64,000 bases of DNA from Candidatus Gastranaerophilales bacterium (GCA_905234865.1 CAJOJE010000003.1:62001-126000), one strand, 5' to 3'; shown: positions 25,164 to 34,526, counted from the first letter of the stretch. A program made the numbers and translations. The notes: a model not told the origin generated them from the letters alone.

Positions 25164-26297
25164 TTATCTGACGTAAATTCTGGGCAATCTGACTTTTAGT
25201 CTGCAAGTCAATTCATAGTTAATCGTATTGAGTTTTTTTGCCCAATCGTCAACAGTAAGGCTTTCGCCCAAAATTTCTACAATATCCCCGTTTTCCGCTT
25301 CAACACCCGTTATGTCAAACATCATCTGATCCATTGTAATTCTTCCTATTTGGGGAACAAGCTTTCCGTTTAAAATCCCTTGAATTTTTCCCGATAAATT
25401 CCTTGAAATGCCGTCAGCATACCCTAATGGAACCGTTGCAACTTTTGTTTTACGTTTGGCTTTAAAAATGTGAGAATAACTGACACCTTCATTTTCTTCT
25501 ATCATGTGGATATTTGTTATTCTTCCCTTAACGCTTATGAGCTGCCTTAACTTTGGAAGTTCCACACAGGGAGCAACGCCCTCGCTTAGCGGAGAAAGCC
25601 CGTATATAACAATTCCGAGCCTTATCCAATTATATCTTTTATCGTTAATTAAAAATGCGCCTAAGCTGTTTTGACAGTGTATTTTAAGGCCGTCAAGGCT
25701 GATATTGTCAAGAACATAATTGAATTTTTCGATTTGGGATTTTAAAATTTCCTCATTCTCACAATCGGCAAAATGAGTAAAAACTCCCGTTAAATTAAGA
25801 CAATCAAGATTTCTTAATTTATTTATAAAATCAGGAGCCTTTTTGTAATTAATCCCTATACGGTTCATGCCCGTATCAACTTTAACCTGAACGTTTATTT
25901 TTTTACCCGTTCTCTCGTATAAAATTTTTATCGCTTCAATATGTTCGTCATTAAAAACGGAGACTTCTATATTATAATTTAACGCAGCCTCAAATGCCCA
26001 AACGGGAACCGCCCCCAAAACAAGAACGGGGCAATTTATTTTATTTTCCCTGAGTTCAATCCCCTCATCAATCGAAGCGACGCCAAAAGCCTTTATTCCG
26101 CATGCCAGAAGCGTCGGAGCGCACATTATGCTACCATGCCCGTACCCGTCAGCCTTTATTACCGCCATTAAATTTTTATTTTCAACATCTTGAATTTTTT
26201 CTTTTATGTTTTCTATATTTTCTTCCAAATATTCAAGATTAATCTCGGTCCAAGAATCCCTGTGCTTATTCGTAAAACTCGTTCTAACGTTTTTCAT
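25164..26297 (-). CDS. alr: Alanine racemase
   Basis: 377 residues. This PLP enzyme interconverts L- and D-alanine to supply D-Ala for peptidoglycan. The PLP lysine is Lys48 in AVIKADGYGHG. Further motifs: VKVDTGMNRIG, the catalytic-Tyr region GVSYSHIFKAKRKTKVATVPLGYADGI, and GRITMDQMMFDI. It is the last gene of a three-gene operon and overlaps folD by 14 bases. Confidence 0.97.
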   Translation of the reverse strand: MKNVRTSFTNKHRDSWTEINLEYLEENIENIKEKIQDVENKNLMAVIKADGYGHGSIMCAPTLLACGIKAFGVASIDEGIELRENKINCPVLVLGAVPVWAFEAALNYNIEVSVFNDEHIEAIKILYERTGKKINVQVKVDTGMNRIGINYKKAPDFINKLRNLDCLNLTGVFTHFADCENEEILKSQIEKFNYVLDNISLDGLKIHCQNSLGAFLINDKRYNWIRLGIVIYGLSPLSEGVAPCVELPKLRQLISVKGRITNIHMIEENEGVSYSHIFKAKRKTKVATVPLGYADGISRNLSGKIQGILNGKLVPQIGRITMDQMMFDITGVEAENGDIVEILGESLTVDDWAKKLNTINYELTCRLKVRLPRIYVR

Positions 26298-27153
26298 TTT
26301 TTAATCCCTTTTGAAGAAGGTAAAGTTCGTATGTGTTTACCATTAAATTTGCTATCGTTAAAGGCCCTATGCCGCCGGGTACCGGAGTAATCAAAGAGGC
26401 TTTTTTTGAAATCGAATTAAATTCAAAATCGCCCTTAATTTTTCCGTTTTCATCCCTTACAATGCCGACATCAATACAAACCGCCCCGTCTTTTATCATA
26501 TCGCCCGTTATAAATTCTTTTTGACCCGTTGCGGATACCACAATATCGGCTATCTTGGTTAATTCTTTTAAGTTTTTGGTTTTTGAATGTGCCTGAATAA
26601 CGGTTGCGTTTTCTTTTAATAAAAGGCTTGCAATCGGTTTTCCGACAATATTCGAGCGCCCGATTACGATTGATGTTTTTCCTTCAAGTTGAACGTCGTA
26701 CAACTTTAAAACGCCCATTATCCCCTTTGGCGTACAAGGAATTGCATACGGTTTTTCACCTTTGAAAAGTTTTCCCGAATTGTATGTATTAAACCCGTCA
26801 ACATCTTTAACGGGCGATATTTCATCCAAAAAATCTTTCTCCGATAAGTGTTTTGGAAGCGGAAGCTGAAGCAAAATGCCGTTTATATTTTCATCATTGT
26901 TCAAAGTTCTTATCGTATCAAACAATTCTTCTTTTGTAACATTTTCGTCCAGTTCTTTCAAAATTGAATTAAACCCCAGTTCCTGCGCTTTTTTTATTTT
27001 GTTTTTAACATAAATTTTGCTTGCTTCGTTTTGCCCCGCAATAATAACGCAAAGCGTCGGTTTTTCTTTCAAAATTGAAACTTTGTTTTTTAAGTCTTGA
27101 ATAATGTCGTTTGCAATTTTTTTTCCGTCGATTATGTTTGGCATAAATCTCAT
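26284..27153 (-). CDS. folD: Bifunctional methylenetetrahydrofolate dehydrogenase/cyclohydrolase
   Basis: 289 residues, normal for FolD, which converts 5,10-methylene-THF to 10-formyl-THF in one-carbon metabolism. Seen: the active-site helix ASKIYVKNKIKKAQELG with the Tyr and Lys of the family, GILLQLPLPKHL, VDGFNTYNSGKL, PCTPKGIMGVL, NAD(P)-site GRSNIVGKPIASLL and the C-terminal PVPGGIGPLTIANL. The ATG at 27153 overlaps the upstream stop by ATGA; a second ATG nine bases in (MPNIIDG) is also possible. Confidence 0.96.
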   Translation of the reverse strand: MRFMPNIIDGKKIANDIIQDLKNKVSILKEKPTLCVIIAGQNEASKIYVKNKIKKAQELGFNSILKELDENVTKEELFDTIRTLNNDENINGILLQLPLPKHLSEKDFLDEISPVKDVDGFNTYNSGKLFKGEKPYAIPCTPKGIMGVLKLYDVQLEGKTSIVIGRSNIVGKPIASLLLKENATVIQAHSKTKNLKELTKIADIVVSATGQKEFITGDMIKDGAVCIDVGIVRDENGKIKGDFEFNSISKKASLITPVPGGIGPLTIANLMVNTYELYLLQKGLKNEKR

Positions 27154-27890
27154 TCCCCCATCGGATTTTGCGGAAGATTTAATCTTGAGTATATTGTTTT
27201 TAGGCTGTTTTTAAATTCTTCCCCGTTTATATTTTCGCAAAAATCGGGGATTACCCCCAAAAGATTTAAATCAAAAGAGTTTAAAACCCCCGTTACTTTT
27301 TCAAGGTTATCTTCGTTTACTTTATTTAAAATTACGCCAAACTGCCCGTTTGAAGCATATTTTTTAGAATTTTCGAAAATCTTTTCCGATAATGCTATGG
27401 ACTTTTTATCGGGATTTGCAATCACAAGAGTTGTATCAATAGGATAATCGACAAGCTGATGAAGATATTTAAGGTCATATTCACAATCAAATATGACAAA
27501 ATCATATCTTTCAACCAATTTAACAAGGGCATCGTTCATTTGTTTCGTAATCGGACATCTGCAATCTTTTGAAGCAACCAGCCATGACACTATAATATCA
27601 ATATTATCATCAACTTCAACAATAATATCTTCAAGCGCCCATTCGATGTATTCCTGTTTGGTCATTTTGCTCGGAATACCGGTATTATATTCGTGTTTTC
27701 CGCTTCTTATGCCGTAAATCGTATTTTCTATTTTTAAACCGAAAAATTCGGCAAGTTCTCCGGTTAAATCGTTATCAACCAAAAGAATGGATTTTTCGGG
27801 AAACATGTTTTTAATAATATCCGATAAATAATATACGACGCTTGTTTTGCCGCTTCCCGATTTCCCTACCGTTGCAATTGTCGATGTCAT
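27150..27890 (-). CDS. CooC/MinD-like P-loop ATPase
   Basis: 246 residues of the SIMIBI class. The deviant Walker A is GKSGSGKTS near the N-terminus, followed by LLVDNDLTGELAEFFG (switch Asp) and FVIFDCEYDLKYL (Walker B region). VVSWLVASKDCRCPITKQMNDALVKLV carries two close cysteines and resembles CooC-type nickel-enzyme maturation ATPases more than MinD. No membrane-targeting helix is visible. It heads the operon with folD and alr, with a good AGAGG ribosome site. No carbon monoxide dehydrogenase is in the window, so the client is unknown. Confidence 0.8.
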   Translation of the reverse strand: MTSTIATVGKSGSGKTSVVYYLSDIIKNMFPEKSILLVDNDLTGELAEFFGLKIENTIYGIRSGKHEYNTGIPSKMTKQEYIEWALEDIIVEVDDNIDIIVSWLVASKDCRCPITKQMNDALVKLVERYDFVIFDCEYDLKYLHQLVDYPIDTTLVIANPDKKSIALSEKIFENSKKYASNGQFGVILNKVNEDNLEKVTGVLNSFDLNLLGVIPDFCENINGEEFKNSLKTIYSRLNLPQNPMGE

Positions 27891-27921
27891 TAATTTTTCC
27901 TCTTTCGATATTATTTATTTT

Positions 27922-27931
27922 ATTATAAAAT
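27922..27931. promoter_or_regulatory. Overlapping divergent -10 boxes (ATPase-folD-alr and GT9)
   Basis: Minus-strand TATAAT (about 27927-27922) and plus-strand TAAAAT (about 27926-27931) share two bases. The plus box ends seven bases before the GT9 ATG at 27939, predicting a leaderless message; the minus transcript has a leader of about 25 bases with a Shine-Dalgarno sequence. Confidence 0.5.
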
Positions 27932-27938
27932 TTTAATT

Positions 27939-28952
27939 ATGAAAAATGAAAATTGTAAAAACACTCTTTTTATAAACTATGGCGGAATAGGAGATGAAAT
28001 TCTGTTTTTGCCCGTTATTTCGGGCTTTAAAAAACTTTATCCGAAATCAAAAATAACACTATGCCTTGAGCCCAGAGCAAAAGGAATTAAAAATTTAACC
28101 GATTTAATTGATGATGTTATTGAAGTTGACATTAAAGCGAAGGGCTTCAAAAAATATTTTAATATTTTAAATTTAATATTTAAAACGTGGTCAAATAACT
28201 TTGATACGATTATATCAAGCGGAAAATCCCCTCTTGTTGCTTTAATCTTATTTTTATCAAAAGCAAAAACAAAAATCGGATATAAAACAAAAACTTCTTT
28301 TTTGCTTTCGCATTCCGTCAAATTAAACCAAAATCAATATGCGGGATATATGTATTTTGATTTAATTTCTCCTTTTGAAAAGGTTGATTTTGAAATTCCC
28401 GAAATTAAACACGATGAAAATTTTGAACTGCCCTATGGGGTTTGTAACAAAGAATATATTTTAATTCACCCCGGAGTTTCATTAATGAGCATTCAAAAAG
28501 GCATTTATAAATGCCCCGAAAGCAATTTTTGGATTAGTCTTATAAAAGAGCTTTTAATCAACAACAAAGTCCTTTTAGCGGGAGGTCCCGACGATAAAAA
28601 AATAATTGATGAAATTACCCGTAATAAAGAAATTTCCGACAATCCCAATTTTTATTCCATGTTCAATAAAACAAAAAATTTATACCAAATGGCGGGATTA
28701 ATTAAAAAAAGCAAAAGAATGATTTGCTGCGACAGTGCTCCTTTTCATTTAGGAGTTTCTTTAAATACCGATATAACGGTAATTTTTGGTCCGACAAACG
28801 AAAATAAACTTGTTTTTAAAAGGGATAACATTAAAGTCGTAAAAAAAGATTTAGCCTGTCGTCCTTGCCTTTGGGATGAAAGAACGGAAAACTGTCAAGC
28901 ATCTTTTTGTCTTAACGTTTCAAAAGAAGATGTTTTAAATACTGTGGAGTAA
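27939..28952 (+). CDS. Glycosyltransferase family 9 (heptosyltransferase-like)
   Basis: 337 residues with the GT-B fold of ADP-heptose:LPS heptosyltransferases. The N-terminus TLFINYGGIGDEILFLPVISGFKKLYP is the acceptor-domain signature. The donor-site region is MICCDSAPFHLGVSLNTDITVIFGPTNENK, with the family D(S/T)xxxHLA-type motif (HLGV here). Such enzymes build the inner core of lipopolysaccharide on the cytoplasmic side of the membrane. The C-terminus has a Cys-rich stretch (CRPCLWDERTENCQASFC) seen in some GT9 members. Start fixed by the -10 box just upstream. Confidence 0.9.
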   Translation: MKNENCKNTLFINYGGIGDEILFLPVISGFKKLYPKSKITLCLEPRAKGIKNLTDLIDDVIEVDIKAKGFKKYFNILNLIFKTWSNNFDTIISSGKSPLVALILFLSKAKTKIGYKTKTSFLLSHSVKLNQNQYAGYMYFDLISPFEKVDFEIPEIKHDENFELPYGVCNKEYILIHPGVSLMSIQKGIYKCPESNFWISLIKELLINNKVLLAGGPDDKKIIDEITRNKEISDNPNFYSMFNKTKNLYQMAGLIKKSKRMICCDSAPFHLGVSLNTDITVIFGPTNENKLVFKRDNIKVVKKDLACRPCLWDERTENCQASFCLNVSKEDVLNTVE

Positions 28953-28986
28953 ATGTTTATTTTTGTTTGCGAATAAAAGCAAACCA

Positions 28987-28995
28987 TGATAAAAT
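28987..28995 (+). promoter_or_regulatory. Extended -10 promoter of the SLH gene
   Basis: TGA followed by TAAAAT. The leader to the ATG at 29038 is about 36 bases and contains AAGAAAGG at a normal ribosome-site distance. Confidence 0.5.
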
Positions 28996-29037
28996 TCAAC
29001 AAAAACAACTTTTTGTATTGTCAAGAAAGGTAAAATA

Positions 29038-30288
29038 ATGAAATCAAACAAGTTCTTAATATTGTGTTTAATAGGTTTTAGTACAATGCTTCCTTCGTAT
29101 TCTTCGAGCATTTTAACCGATGTACCTGATAATTATTGGGCAAAAAAATATATTGAAAACTCAATTCAACAAAATTATTTTAATTTATCAAGCGACAAAT
29201 TTAACCCCGATTTGCCGATTACAAGACAAGAATTTGCAAATGCAATTTATAACATCATAGAAAGAAATTTACCCGTTGACGAAAATATTTTTACCGACGT
29301 AAACAATGATACAAAATACGGTAAAAGCATATCGGGCTTAAATAAATTAAAAATTATGTTCGGATATCCCGACAAAAGCTTTAAACCCGAACAAAACTTA
29401 AAAAGAAGCGAAGCTTCGAGCGTTGTTGCTAACGTAATCAGAAGCGAAGTATGGAAACTTGATGTTTTGGATAATTTTAAAGATAAAAACGAAATCCCGA
29501 ACTGGGCAAAAGACTCTTACGTTAATAACATAATAAACAGAATTTATGTAAATTACCCACACGCTGACGAACTTGCCCCGGAAAAAGAATTAACAAGGGC
29601 GGAAGCTGCCGTTTTAGTCGTAAAATTAAACGAAGCGGTAGAAAATTATAAAGCGTTATTTATGGCTTCGAATAATTCTCAAATTAAAGAAGAAATTGAA
29701 GAACAAGAAGAATTAAAGGCTGTCCCCGTTTTAAAAAATACTCATACTCTTGAAGAGATGAAAAATTCCTACGAAACAAAAGTCGAAATTTACGATACAA
29801 AAAAAGTTATCCTTGCAGGAAACATAATTCCGATAAAAGCGGTAAAAAAAGTTGATTTTTCAAAGGTAAAAAAAGGGGATGTCATAACTTATCGGTCATT
29901 AGGAGATATTTATTCAACGCAAGGAGAAAAATTATACTCTAAAGATACGACTTTTAAAGGAATTATTCAAAAAACGGGAAAATCTTTAATTTTCAAAAAA
30001 CAAAATAAGGCATACTTAATCTTTAACGAAGCAATATTATCAAACAAAAATAAAATTCCGATTGCGGGAGTTTTATACACAACGGAAAAAGGGAAAGTCG
30101 TTAAAGGAAAAAATAAAAATTCAAAAAAAGTACAAAAAGACCTTACAAAACAATACTCTAAAGAACTTGCGGGCATAAAATTTAAAAACAAACTTACGCC
30201 TCTCGTAAAATATCGTGATAACGCCAAAGATAACGTATTTATGCTTCTTACGGCAGACATGATTATTCCTTCCGATACCGGATTATAA
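29038..30288 (+). CDS. Exported SLH-domain protein
   Basis: 416 residues. A signal peptide (FLILCLIGFSTMLPSYSS) is followed by three S-layer homology repeats: TDVPDNYWAKKYIENSI, TDVNNDTKYGKSISGLNKL with GYPDKSFKPEQNLKRSEA, and NWAKDSYVNNIINR with APEKELTRAEAAVL. SLH domains bind pyruvylated cell-wall polymer or peptidoglycan. The C-terminal half (residues about 225-416) is a basic, strand-rich domain I do not recognise. In cyanobacterial relatives SLH domains commonly tether outer-membrane proteins to peptidoglycan; no porin barrel is obvious here. Confidence 0.88.
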   Translation: MKSNKFLILCLIGFSTMLPSYSSSILTDVPDNYWAKKYIENSIQQNYFNLSSDKFNPDLPITRQEFANAIYNIIERNLPVDENIFTDVNNDTKYGKSISGLNKLKIMFGYPDKSFKPEQNLKRSEASSVVANVIRSEVWKLDVLDNFKDKNEIPNWAKDSYVNNIINRIYVNYPHADELAPEKELTRAEAAVLVVKLNEAVENYKALFMASNNSQIKEEIEEQEELKAVPVLKNTHTLEEMKNSYETKVEIYDTKKVILAGNIIPIKAVKKVDFSKVKKGDVITYRSLGDIYSTQGEKLYSKDTTFKGIIQKTGKSLIFKKQNKAYLIFNEAILSNKNKIPIAGVLYTTEKGKVVKGKNKNSKKVQKDLTKQYSKELAGIKFKNKLTPLVKYRDNAKDNVFMLLTADMIIPSDTGL

Positions 30289-30312
30289 AAGTTAAAAACA
30301 ATTTGATTTTTT

Positions 30313-30321
30313 TGGTATAAT
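30313..30321 (+). promoter_or_regulatory. Extended -10 box TGGTATAAT, predicted leaderless
   Basis: TATAAT (about 30316-30321) with TGG directly upstream, then six bases and the ATG at 30328. The arrangement is the same as at ruvA and pheA. No Shine-Dalgarno sequence. Confidence 0.6.
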
Positions 30322-30327
30322 TTCTTT

Positions 30328-32112
30328 ATGGATAATGAAGTTTCAAAACTGTTGGAGCTCGCATACGAGCTGATTACAAATAAAGAATATGACGAAGCGT
30401 ATAAAAAGCTTTCAAAAGCTCTTATAATCGCTCCCGAAGAATTGGAAACAATTAAAGCGGCGGGACTTGCGCTTGTTAATCTTAAAAATTATACGGAAGC
30501 GGCTAAGTTTTTCAAAAAAGCCGTCGAAAAAGATGATGATGACGCAAAATCCTGGTATTATTTAGGATATTGCCTCGATAGAGAAGATGATATAAACGGC
30601 GCAGAAGCGGCATATAAAAAGGTTATTTCTCTTAGAGAGGAATATTATGACGCTTACACGAATTTGGGAATTTTATACCTCAAGACGGGTAAATACGAAA
30701 AGATAAGAGATAATTTATCCAAAATAATCGAAATCGGAAAAGACGATTATCAATCTTATTATATTATGGCTTCTGCCAATATGGCTCTCGGGGACGATAA
30801 AAAGGCGACCGAATTTTTAGAAAAAGCTCACGAATTAAACCCGAACCATGTTCAAATTATTAACAATTTATCAAGCTGCTACATTTCTCAAGGAAAATTA
30901 GAAGAAGCAAAAGATTTAATTGAAAACGGGCTTAAAATTAAAGCGGACGACGCTCAATTAAATTTCAACATGGGAACAATTTATAAAATTAAAAATGACT
31001 ACAAAAATGCCATTTCTTATTTTTCAAAAGCATACGTTAAAGAACCTGCAATTGCAACCTTAACAAGCCTTGCTTCATGTCAGGCGGCAATCGGGGATTA
31101 TAAAAGCGCCTACACTCATTACAGCTCCCTTCATATCATGTACCCCGACAAATACAGTTTTGCAATAAATTTAATTAATTGTGCAATTGAGTGCAAAAAG
31201 TATGACGAAGCATATAAAACAATCGTAAAAACGATACCCAAAAAACCAAAATCAATAGATTTAATGAAAAAGCAAGGGTACGTTTTAAGAATGCTCGGAA
31301 AATACGAAAGTTCAATCAAGATTTTTGAAGAACTCATAAAAAAAGGCAAGATTGATTACGATACCTACTATAATTTAGGTGTTGCAAAAGCTAAAATCGG
31401 AGAATTGGAAGAAGCAAAAGAAAACTTTAGAAAATGTCTTTGCTTGGAGCCTGAAAACCCGATTGCAAGAAAAGATTTAGGGGTATTATATCTTTATATG
31501 AACCTTATTGATTGGGCGCAAGATGAACTGAAAACGGCTTACGAACTCGAGCCCGACAATCCCGAATATGTTTATACTTACGCTTTTACGCTTCATAAGG
31601 GCGGAAATTACGACAAAGCGAACGAATATTACAAAAAAGCGATTGAGCTTGATAATCAAAACTCGATGTATTATTCTTCGTATGCGGAAAATTTAATGAT
31701 TTTGGGAAAAATCGACGAAGCAAAAGAAAATTATCAAAAAGCAATAGAAATTGACCCTTTAAATATTCAGGCAATGTTCGGTTTATCTCAAATTATGATT
31801 AGAGAGAAAAAATATTCCGTTGCAAAAGAACTTTTGGAAGATTTAAACTCAAAAACCGACAACCCCGAAATTTCAAACAGTCTGGGTATCGTTTATCAAA
31901 AATTAAAAGAATACGACAAAGCAATTCATATTTTTCATCATCTTATTGAAGATTATCCGAATAATCACATTCTTGCAACAAGAATGGCGGAATGCTGTTT
32001 AAAATCAGACAAATTGGAAGAAGCAAAAAAGTTTGCGATGAAAGCTTTAGAAATCTTCCCCGATGCTCAAGATGCACAAAAAATTCTAAAAGAGGTAAAT
32101 AAAAATGAGTAA
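30328..32112 (+). CDS. Large TPR-repeat protein
   Basis: 594 residues, TPR-type helical repeats from end to end (for example SWYYLGYCLDREDDINGAEAAYKKVISL, YYNLGVAKAKIGELEEAKENFRKCLCLEPENP, YYSSYAENLMILGKIDEAKENYQKAIEIDP). No signal peptide, so probably a cytoplasmic scaffold. Some repeats in the middle are degenerate. The stop lies inside the start of trpS, which overlaps by eight bases, so the two are co-transcribed. Partners are unknown. Confidence 0.88.
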   Translation: MDNEVSKLLELAYELITNKEYDEAYKKLSKALIIAPEELETIKAAGLALVNLKNYTEAAKFFKKAVEKDDDDAKSWYYLGYCLDREDDINGAEAAYKKVISLREEYYDAYTNLGILYLKTGKYEKIRDNLSKIIEIGKDDYQSYYIMASANMALGDDKKATEFLEKAHELNPNHVQIINNLSSCYISQGKLEEAKDLIENGLKIKADDAQLNFNMGTIYKIKNDYKNAISYFSKAYVKEPAIATLTSLASCQAAIGDYKSAYTHYSSLHIMYPDKYSFAINLINCAIECKKYDEAYKTIVKTIPKKPKSIDLMKKQGYVLRMLGKYESSIKIFEELIKKGKIDYDTYYNLGVAKAKIGELEEAKENFRKCLCLEPENPIARKDLGVLYLYMNLIDWAQDELKTAYELEPDNPEYVYTYAFTLHKGGNYDKANEYYKKAIELDNQNSMYYSSYAENLMILGKIDEAKENYQKAIEIDPLNIQAMFGLSQIMIREKKYSVAKELLEDLNSKTDNPEISNSLGIVYQKLKEYDKAIHIFHHLIEDYPNNHILATRMAECCLKSDKLEEAKKFAMKALEIFPDAQDAQKILKEVNKNE

Positions 32113-33115
32113 AGAAAAAATTATTTTATCCCTTATGCGCCCGACGGGAAAACTCCATTTAGGGCATTATCTCGGGGTTTTAACAAATTGGGTAAATCTT
32201 CAAAATGAAAATAATTGTTTTTTTGGAATTGCTGACTGGCATGCTCTTACGACAAAATTTGACGAAACGGACAGTTTAAAATTAAATACGACGGAGGTTC
32301 TTTTAGATTGGCTCGGAGCAGGAATTGACCCCGATAAATCAACGGTTTATCTTCAATCAATGATTCCCGAAACCGCAAAATTACATATTTATTTAAGTAT
32401 GACAACCCCGATAAATTGGGCGGAACGTGACCCTACCTTAAAAGATATGGCAAAAATTATGAAGACAAAAGGCGAAAACGAAGAAAGTTTTTCATACGGA
32501 CTTATAGGATACCCGATTTTAATGGCGGCAGATATTCTTACATTTAACGCCGATTATGTTCCCGTCGGAATTGATCAGGTTGCACACATTGAAATCACGA
32601 GAGATATCGCAAGAAGATTTAATAACATCTATAAAACCGATTTATTAACCGAACCCACGCCTAAATTAACCCAAATTCCTTTATTAAAAGGTTTGGACGG
32701 CAACAAAATGGGAAAATCTTTCAATAACGATATTAAAATTTCCGATACGGAAGATGTTACAACCAAAAAAATTATGACGGGCATAACTGACCGCTCAAGA
32801 ATGAGAAGAACCGATTTAGGGCACCCTGACGAGTGCGAAGTTATTTTCCCGTATTGGAAAATTTTCGGAAGCAACGAAGAAGTTAATGAAATTAAATGCG
32901 CTTGCGAAAAGGGAGAAATCGGTTGTGCCGATTGCAAAAAACGTCTTAGCAAAAAAGTAAACGAAAAAATGGCTCCGGTTCGAGAAAAAAGAAAATATTA
33001 CGAAGAACACCACAGTGAATTAAACGACATAATTTATGAAGGCTCAAAAAAAGCAAGAATTAGAGCAAAAGAAGTCTTAGAACAAGTCGAAAGTAAAGTT
33101 ATGGTATATAGATAA
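32105..33115 (+). CDS. trpS: Tryptophanyl-tRNA synthetase
   Basis: 336 residues, a class I synthetase of usual bacterial length. The HIGH motif is HLGHYLG at residues 18-24 (RPTGKLHLGHYLGVL); the KMSKS equivalent is KMGKS in GLDGNKMGKSFNN. Tryptophan-pocket motifs YPILMAADIL and GIDQVAHIE are present. The C-terminal part has a CACEKGEIGCADCKKRL stretch common in this family. A GAGGT ribosome site lies within the end of the TPR gene. Downstream is repeat copy B. Confidence 0.97.
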   Translation: MSKEKIILSLMRPTGKLHLGHYLGVLTNWVNLQNENNCFFGIADWHALTTKFDETDSLKLNTTEVLLDWLGAGIDPDKSTVYLQSMIPETAKLHIYLSMTTPINWAERDPTLKDMAKIMKTKGENEESFSYGLIGYPILMAADILTFNADYVPVGIDQVAHIEITRDIARRFNNIYKTDLLTEPTPKLTQIPLLKGLDGNKMGKSFNNDIKISDTEDVTTKKIMTGITDRSRMRRTDLGHPDECEVIFPYWKIFGSNEEVNEIKCACEKGEIGCADCKKRLSKKVNEKMAPVREKRKYYEEHHSELNDIIYEGSKKARIRAKEVLEQVESKVMVYR

Positions 33116-33134
33116 TCGGAACTATCCAAAAAGC

Positions 33135-33232
33135 AAAAATTTGACAAAATTTTAAGTTTTTTAATTGTAGCCAAAGTGCGTAAAAATCAAGCGAGAAAAG
33201 GGACAACTTCTCGCTTGATTTGAAACCGTATT
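33135..33232 (-). repeat. Dispersed ~100-bp intergenic repeat, copy B
   Basis: Minus-strand copy of the element at 4232. It begins TACGGTTTCAAATCAAGC and has a 14-bp perfect stem (about 33184-33197 with 33208-33221) around a 10-nt loop that keeps the TCCC seen in copy A. ATTTTTACGCACTTTGG and an AAAATTTTGTCAAA tail follow. The fourth stem pair is C-G here and T-A in copy A. It lies between convergent trpS and the pilin at 33269, in the orientation of the pilin gene. Confidence 0.7.
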
Positions 33233-33268
33233 CTATTTGTACAGACTCTTTTTAGACCATTTTTAAAA

Positions 33269-34483
33269 CTATAATTTACAATAAGTGTAAGCATTGTACA
33301 ATTGCAAAGGATTTCCAAGTTCATGCACCCATGGAAAATCAGGGTCATAGGCGCTCCCATTATACAATGATGCGGGGTCCCAAGCTAAGATTTGACTATC
33401 ATCAAGCCATATGGTTAATGCCTTTTGTTTATTATTATCCGTTATTAAATCACTCATTACCAATTGATGAGTTACTCCGTTTAAACCGTATTCTTCCAGA
33501 CGTGATTCATTAATATCGGGCAGCCAGTATGCACCCTGTTGATATAAAAGTTTATCTGCCGTTATATTTGTGTTGTAAAGATAACTCACCACAGGTGCAA
33601 GATCGGTCGAGCTTACGATTTTATCCTGCCCGCCGCAATAATCAACAAGTCCTGCATACCAATTCTGGGACGGACCGCATATATCTTGACTTACTCCATA
33701 TTTATTTTTTATTGCCACGCACTCGTCATACGTTGTACTTAAAAAATTTGCGGCAGCAACAGGCGTTGAAAAACATAATCCTTGAGCCGAGCCTGTGGCG
33801 CAGGAATTACCAATAGTTTGCGCCATACCGAATAAGAAAACGTCTTTATTTAAAGTGTTCGGTTTTTTATCTCCGTCTACATCGACCAGTCCCGACAGAC
33901 AATTTTGAGATATTTCTTTTCCTCTGAAAATTCCTTTATCGTATACAACCTGAGTGCATTTTGTATTGTGCGAAACAAGAAATCTCGTACCGTCAATCAC
34001 TATAAAAGCAATATTGTCGGATGACCAATCATTAGAGGCATCGGAATTTAGCTTAAATTGTGCGCCCGTTTTAATATCCTTTAACGGAAAGTCCGTACCG
34101 TCCGTCAAATGTACATTTTCGTAATTATCGCCAAAACAGCTTGTAACAGGGGGGAGCTCGGACGGGGAATCGCCTACTCTGCATATATGATTGATTTTAA
34201 AATGTTTTTTTAATTCATTTACAAAATCCAAAGTATCGGCATACTGAGGACCCAGTTTCTCATTAAAAACCATTTGCTCAAGAGCTTTGTTGAGTTTTAA
34301 TTTTGCAACTTCAACCTGACGTTCTCTTACTTTCGTTTGAATTAAATAACTTAATGCAGGTATCATAATCGCAGCTACTATCCCTATTACAGCAAGAGCA
34401 ATTAATGTTTCTGCAAGCGTAAAACCTTTATTCCACCCCTTTTTTTGTATGTGTGAAGCTATAAAATCTTTTTTCTTTTTCAT
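33269..34483 (-). CDS. Type IV pilin-like protein with long leader
   Basis: 404 residues. A 20-residue basic leader ends in Gly20, followed by FTLAETLIALAVIGIVAAIMIPAL, the prepilin cleavage and N-methylation signal with the conserved Glu. The large globular domain contains several cysteines and GLVDVDGDKKPNTLNKD, the same DxxGDKKPN loop found in the pilin at 17653. It is larger than major pilins, so a minor pilin or pseudopilin is likely. A minus-strand -10 (TATAAT preceded by TGG, about 34523-34518) gives a leader of about 28 bases without a clear Shine-Dalgarno sequence. Confidence 0.86.
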   Translation of the reverse strand: MKKKKDFIASHIQKKGWNKGFTLAETLIALAVIGIVAAIMIPALSYLIQTKVRERQVEVAKLKLNKALEQMVFNEKLGPQYADTLDFVNELKKHFKINHICRVGDSPSELPPVTSCFGDNYENVHLTDGTDFPLKDIKTGAQFKLNSDASNDWSSDNIAFIVIDGTRFLVSHNTKCTQVVYDKGIFRGKEISQNCLSGLVDVDGDKKPNTLNKDVFLFGMAQTIGNSCATGSAQGLCFSTPVAAANFLSTTYDECVAIKNKYGVSQDICGPSQNWYAGLVDYCGGQDKIVSSTDLAPVVSYLYNTNITADKLLYQQGAYWLPDINESRLEEYGLNGVTHQLVMSDLITDNNKQKALTIWLDDSQILAWDPASLYNGSAYDPDFPWVHELGNPLQLYNAYTYCKL

Positions 34484-34514
34484 AAAATAATCTTTTTAAA
34501 AACATAAACCATCA

Positions 34515-34526
34515 TACATTATACCA
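34515..34526 (-). promoter_or_regulatory. Extended -10 promoter of the second pilin gene
   Basis: Minus-strand TGG followed by TATAAT; predicted start about 28 bases before the ATG at 34483. Confidence 0.5.

Noticed and set aside
30328-32112. TPR protein as an O-GlcNAc transferase
   Set aside because: It consists of TPR repeats to the end with no glycosyltransferase domain.
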